7,855 nucleotides of DNA, taken from assembly GCA_900770405.1 (NCBI GenBank), contig CAAGKL010000192.1, forward strand, positions 1-7,855, in the 5' to 3' direction. Shown here one piece after another: positions 6,493-7,855 of the stretch. Position numbers and translations under genes: made by a program. Positions within the stretch are counted from its first letter, which is position 1. Each line of letters opens with the position of its first letter. Below the pieces are notes generated by a model. That model saw only the letters and a program-made list of their open reading frames with translations. It ran no database searches and had not been told where the DNA came from. This stretch comes from Clostridia bacterium (GTDB lineage Bacteria > Bacillota > Clostridia > UBA1381).

Positions 6493-7674
6493 TTACTTCC
6501 TTTCTACACCTTCATAAAGCGGTGACATTTTTCTGAGCCTGTCGATAATCGCAGGCAGCACCTCGATAACATAATCCACGTCCTCAACCGTCGTTTCAGG
6601 GCTGACCGAAAGCCTGAGCGAGCCGTGCGCCACCTCATGCGGCAAGCCCGTTGCGAGCAGCACGTGCGACGGGTCAAGCGAGCCCGACGCGCAGGCGCTT
6701 CCGCTCGACGCGGCGACGCCCTTCATATCCAGCAGCATAAGTATTGATTCGCCCTCAACGTACTTGAAGGAGAAATTGACGTTGTTGCACAGCCTGTCCG
6801 CGCCGGTTGCACCGTTTAAGATGCAGTAGGGGATTTTCGAGGAAATCCCGTCAATCAGCTTGTCGCGCAGCATGGTCATCTTCGCAACGTTTGCGTCAAG
6901 GTTTTTATTTGCGATCTCAAGTGCTTCGCACATTCCCGCAATCCCGGCAAGATTTTCGGTTGCGGCGCGCTTGCCGCGCTCCTGACCGCCGCCGTGAATG
7001 AGGTTCGATATTCTGACGCCGTTTCTGATATACAGCAGCCCCACGCCCTTCGGACCGTGGAATTTATGCGCCGATACCGACAGCATATCCACCCCGAGCT
7101 CGGGAACATTCACCCGCATATGCCCCATCGCCTGAACCGCGTCGGTGTGCATCACAATACCGTGCGCCTTTGCGATTTTCGCGATTTCGCAAATCGGCTC
7201 AATCGTGCCGATTTCGTTGTTTGCGGTCATAACCGAAATAAGTATGGTTTTGTCGGTAATCGCCGCCTCAACGTCGGCGGGATTTACCCTGCCCTTTTCG
7301 TCCACAGGCAGGTATGTCACCTCAAAGCCGTGCTTTTCCATAAATTCGCACGCGCCCAGAATCGCGTGATGCTCAATGCTGCTCGTGATTATGTGATTGC
7401 CCTTGTCCCTGTACGCATCGGCAATGCCCTTAATCGCCCAGTTATCCGCCTCGCATCCCGATGCGGTGAAATATATTTCATTCGGTCTGACGCCGAGCTG
7501 CTTTGCCACTCTCTCGCGAAAGCCGACGAGCGCCGCCTCGGCAAGCCGCCCCGTCTTGTAAAACTTCGACGACGCATTGCCGTAAATTTCGGTGAAATAC
7601 GGCTTCATCGCCTCGAACACCTCGTTGCTCATACGCGTTGTGGCGTTATTATCCATATATACAAGCTTCTCCAC
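6493..7674 (-). CDS. iscS: Cysteine desulfurase, NifS/IscS family
   Basis: This PLP enzyme converts cysteine to alanine and passes the sulfur as persulfide to the scaffold IscU for Fe-S cluster building. The 393-residue product has the fold type I marks in order: MDNNATT near 7-13, SIEHHAI at 99-105 with the PLP-stacking histidine, HTDAVQ at 176-181 with PLP-binding D178, SVSAHKFHGPKG at 199-210 with the PLP lysine K204, and GGGQERGKRAATEN at 228-241. The mobile active-site loop SSGSACASGSLDPSHVL at 323-339 carries C328. The loop length fits the group I (IscS/NifS) type rather than SufS. The start is a GTG at 7674, chosen because AAGGAAG at 7682-7688 lies 7 nt before it and the N-terminus then matches the family. 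It is the first gene after the promoter at 7737-7765. The symbol nifS is equally defensible. Confidence 0.96.
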   Translation of the reverse strand: MEKLVYMDNNATTRMSNEVFEAMKPYFTEIYGNASSKFYKTGRLAEAALVGFRERVAKQLGVRPNEIYFTASGCEADNWAIKGIADAYRDKGNHIITSSIEHHAILGACEFMEKHGFEVTYLPVDEKGRVNPADVEAAITDKTILISVMTANNEIGTIEPICEIAKIAKAHGIVMHTDAVQAMGHMRVNVPELGVDMLSVSAHKFHGPKGVGLLYIRNGVRISNLIHGGGQERGKRAATENLAGIAGMCEALEIANKNLDANVAKMTMLRDKLIDGISSKIPYCILNGATGADRLCNNVNFSFKYVEGESILMLLDMKGVAASSGSACASGSLDPSHVLLATGLPHEVAHGSLRLSVSPETTVEDVDYVIEVLPAIIDRLRKMSPLYEGVERK

Positions 7675-7700
7675 GCTAACACTTCCTTTGTTTTATATAT

Positions 7701-7726
7701 AACATATGAGCGTTCGTTCATATGTT
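7701..7726 (-). promoter_or_regulatory. 26-bp inverted repeat, probable operator of the iscSU promoter
   Basis: AACATATGA (7701-7709) and TCATATGTT (7718-7726) are perfect inverted copies around an 8-bp centre, GCGTTCGT, which is itself partly symmetric, so 11 of 13 half-site positions match. The site begins about 4 bp downstream of the expected transcription start, where a bound dimer would block RNA polymerase. The TGA-CG/CG-TCA core resembles TetR-family operators. It does not resemble the known IscR (Rrf2) site. As RNA it could form a 9-bp AU-rich hairpin without a U tract, so it is not a terminator. Confidence 0.6.
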
Positions 7727-7736
7727 TCCTTTATAC

Positions 7737-7765
7737 ATTGTACCGCATTTTTCGCGCTTTGTCAA
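7737..7765 (-). promoter_or_regulatory. Near-consensus sigma-A promoter of iscS-iscU
   Basis: The minus strand carries a perfect TTGACA (7760-7765), a 17-nt spacer and TACAAT (7737-7742, one base from consensus). Transcription should begin near 7730, giving a leader of about 56 nt before the GTG of iscS. The overlap of the early transcribed region with the 26-bp inverted repeat suggests a strong promoter held down by a repressor. Confidence 0.85.
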
Positions 7766-7823
7766 TATCTATTATACATTTTGCGCCGTAAATATATACA
7801 AAAATCGCCGTGCGGGGGGCTTT

Positions 7824-7855
7824 ATGATTAAACAGGATATAAAAAATGCAAAAAA
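7824..7855 (+). CDS. Possible start of a divergent gene, cut by the window end
   Basis: An ATG at 7824 opens a frame reading MIKQDIKNAK before the sequence stops. A G-rich GGGGGG at 7814-7819 lies 4 nt upstream and could serve as a ribosome binding site. A TATTAT/TATACA stretch at 7770-7779 could be a -10 element on this strand, but no good -35 goes with it. Ten residues cannot identify a family. If real, the gene is divergent to iscS and would share the 150-bp control region. It could be a regulator or an unrelated gene, or not a gene at all. Confidence 0.3.
   Translation, partial: MIKQDIKNAK

Noticed and set aside
6952..6989. IscS has RAATEN where I expected RAGTEN.
   Set aside because: It is a single conservative Gly-to-Ala change away from the PLP lysine and active-site cysteine, and there is no sign of loss of function.
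7807..7820. A GC-rich stretch at the window end considered as a terminator of an upstream gene.
   Set aside because: No stem longer than a few pairs forms and the following T run is short, so there is no support for a terminator.
7675..7855. Searched for an IscR-type (Rrf2) binding site or a cysteine-responsive T-box or S-box leader ahead of iscS.
   Set aside because: The leader is only about 56 nt, too short for those riboswitches. I see no T-box sequence and no IscR consensus; the only clear element is the 26-bp inverted repeat.

Overview
The window looks like a stretch of a Clostridia-type (Bacillota) chromosome with moderate GC, and it may be a complete metagenomic or draft contig. The evidence is the gene order pyrH-frr-uppS-cdsA-dxr-rseP-ispG, strong AAGGA/GGAGG ribosome binding sites, sigma-A-type promoters, and the clostridial style of the IscS/NifS and IscU/NifU proteins. 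A family or genus cannot be named from the sequence alone. All nine well-supported genes lie on the minus strand, so transcription runs from high to low coordinates.

Region 7675-7855 is a regulatory head. A near-consensus sigma-A promoter (TTGACA, 17 nt, TACAAT) drives the minus strand. Just downstream of its expected start point lies a 26-bp inverted repeat that looks like the operator of a dimeric regulator. A possible divergent gene begins on the plus strand at 7824 and runs off the end. Region 6040-7674 holds iscS and iscU, 6 nt apart, encoding the cysteine desulfurase and scaffold of Fe-S cluster assembly. The scaffold has an unusual cysteine-rich C-terminal tail.

Region 5914-6039 separates the two transcription units. 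It holds a good minus-strand promoter and, downstream of it, a hairpin plus a run of seven U. The hairpin is either the iscSU terminator or an attenuator in the pyrH leader.

Region 1-5913 is a tight housekeeping operon: pyrH (UMP kinase), frr (ribosome recycling factor), uppS (undecaprenyl diphosphate synthase), cdsA (CDP-diacylglycerol synthase), dxr (MEP pathway), rseP (site-2 protease) and ispG (MEP pathway, cut by the window edge). Gaps are 11-29 nt, except for 87 nt with a strong hairpin between frr and uppS. The genes supply UMP phosphorylation, ribosome recycling, isoprenoid precursors, the undecaprenyl carrier for the cell wall, phospholipid precursors and membrane proteolysis. IspG is a [4Fe-4S] enzyme, so the Fe-S assembly genes upstream are a functionally sensible neighbour.

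The first eight bases (TCCGATCT) match the end of the common Illumina adapter and probably are not genomic. I found no mobile element, CRISPR array, tRNA or rRNA, and no convincing new multi-gene system. The points of interest are regulatory (operator, promoter/terminator order, intercistronic hairpin) plus the IscU tail.
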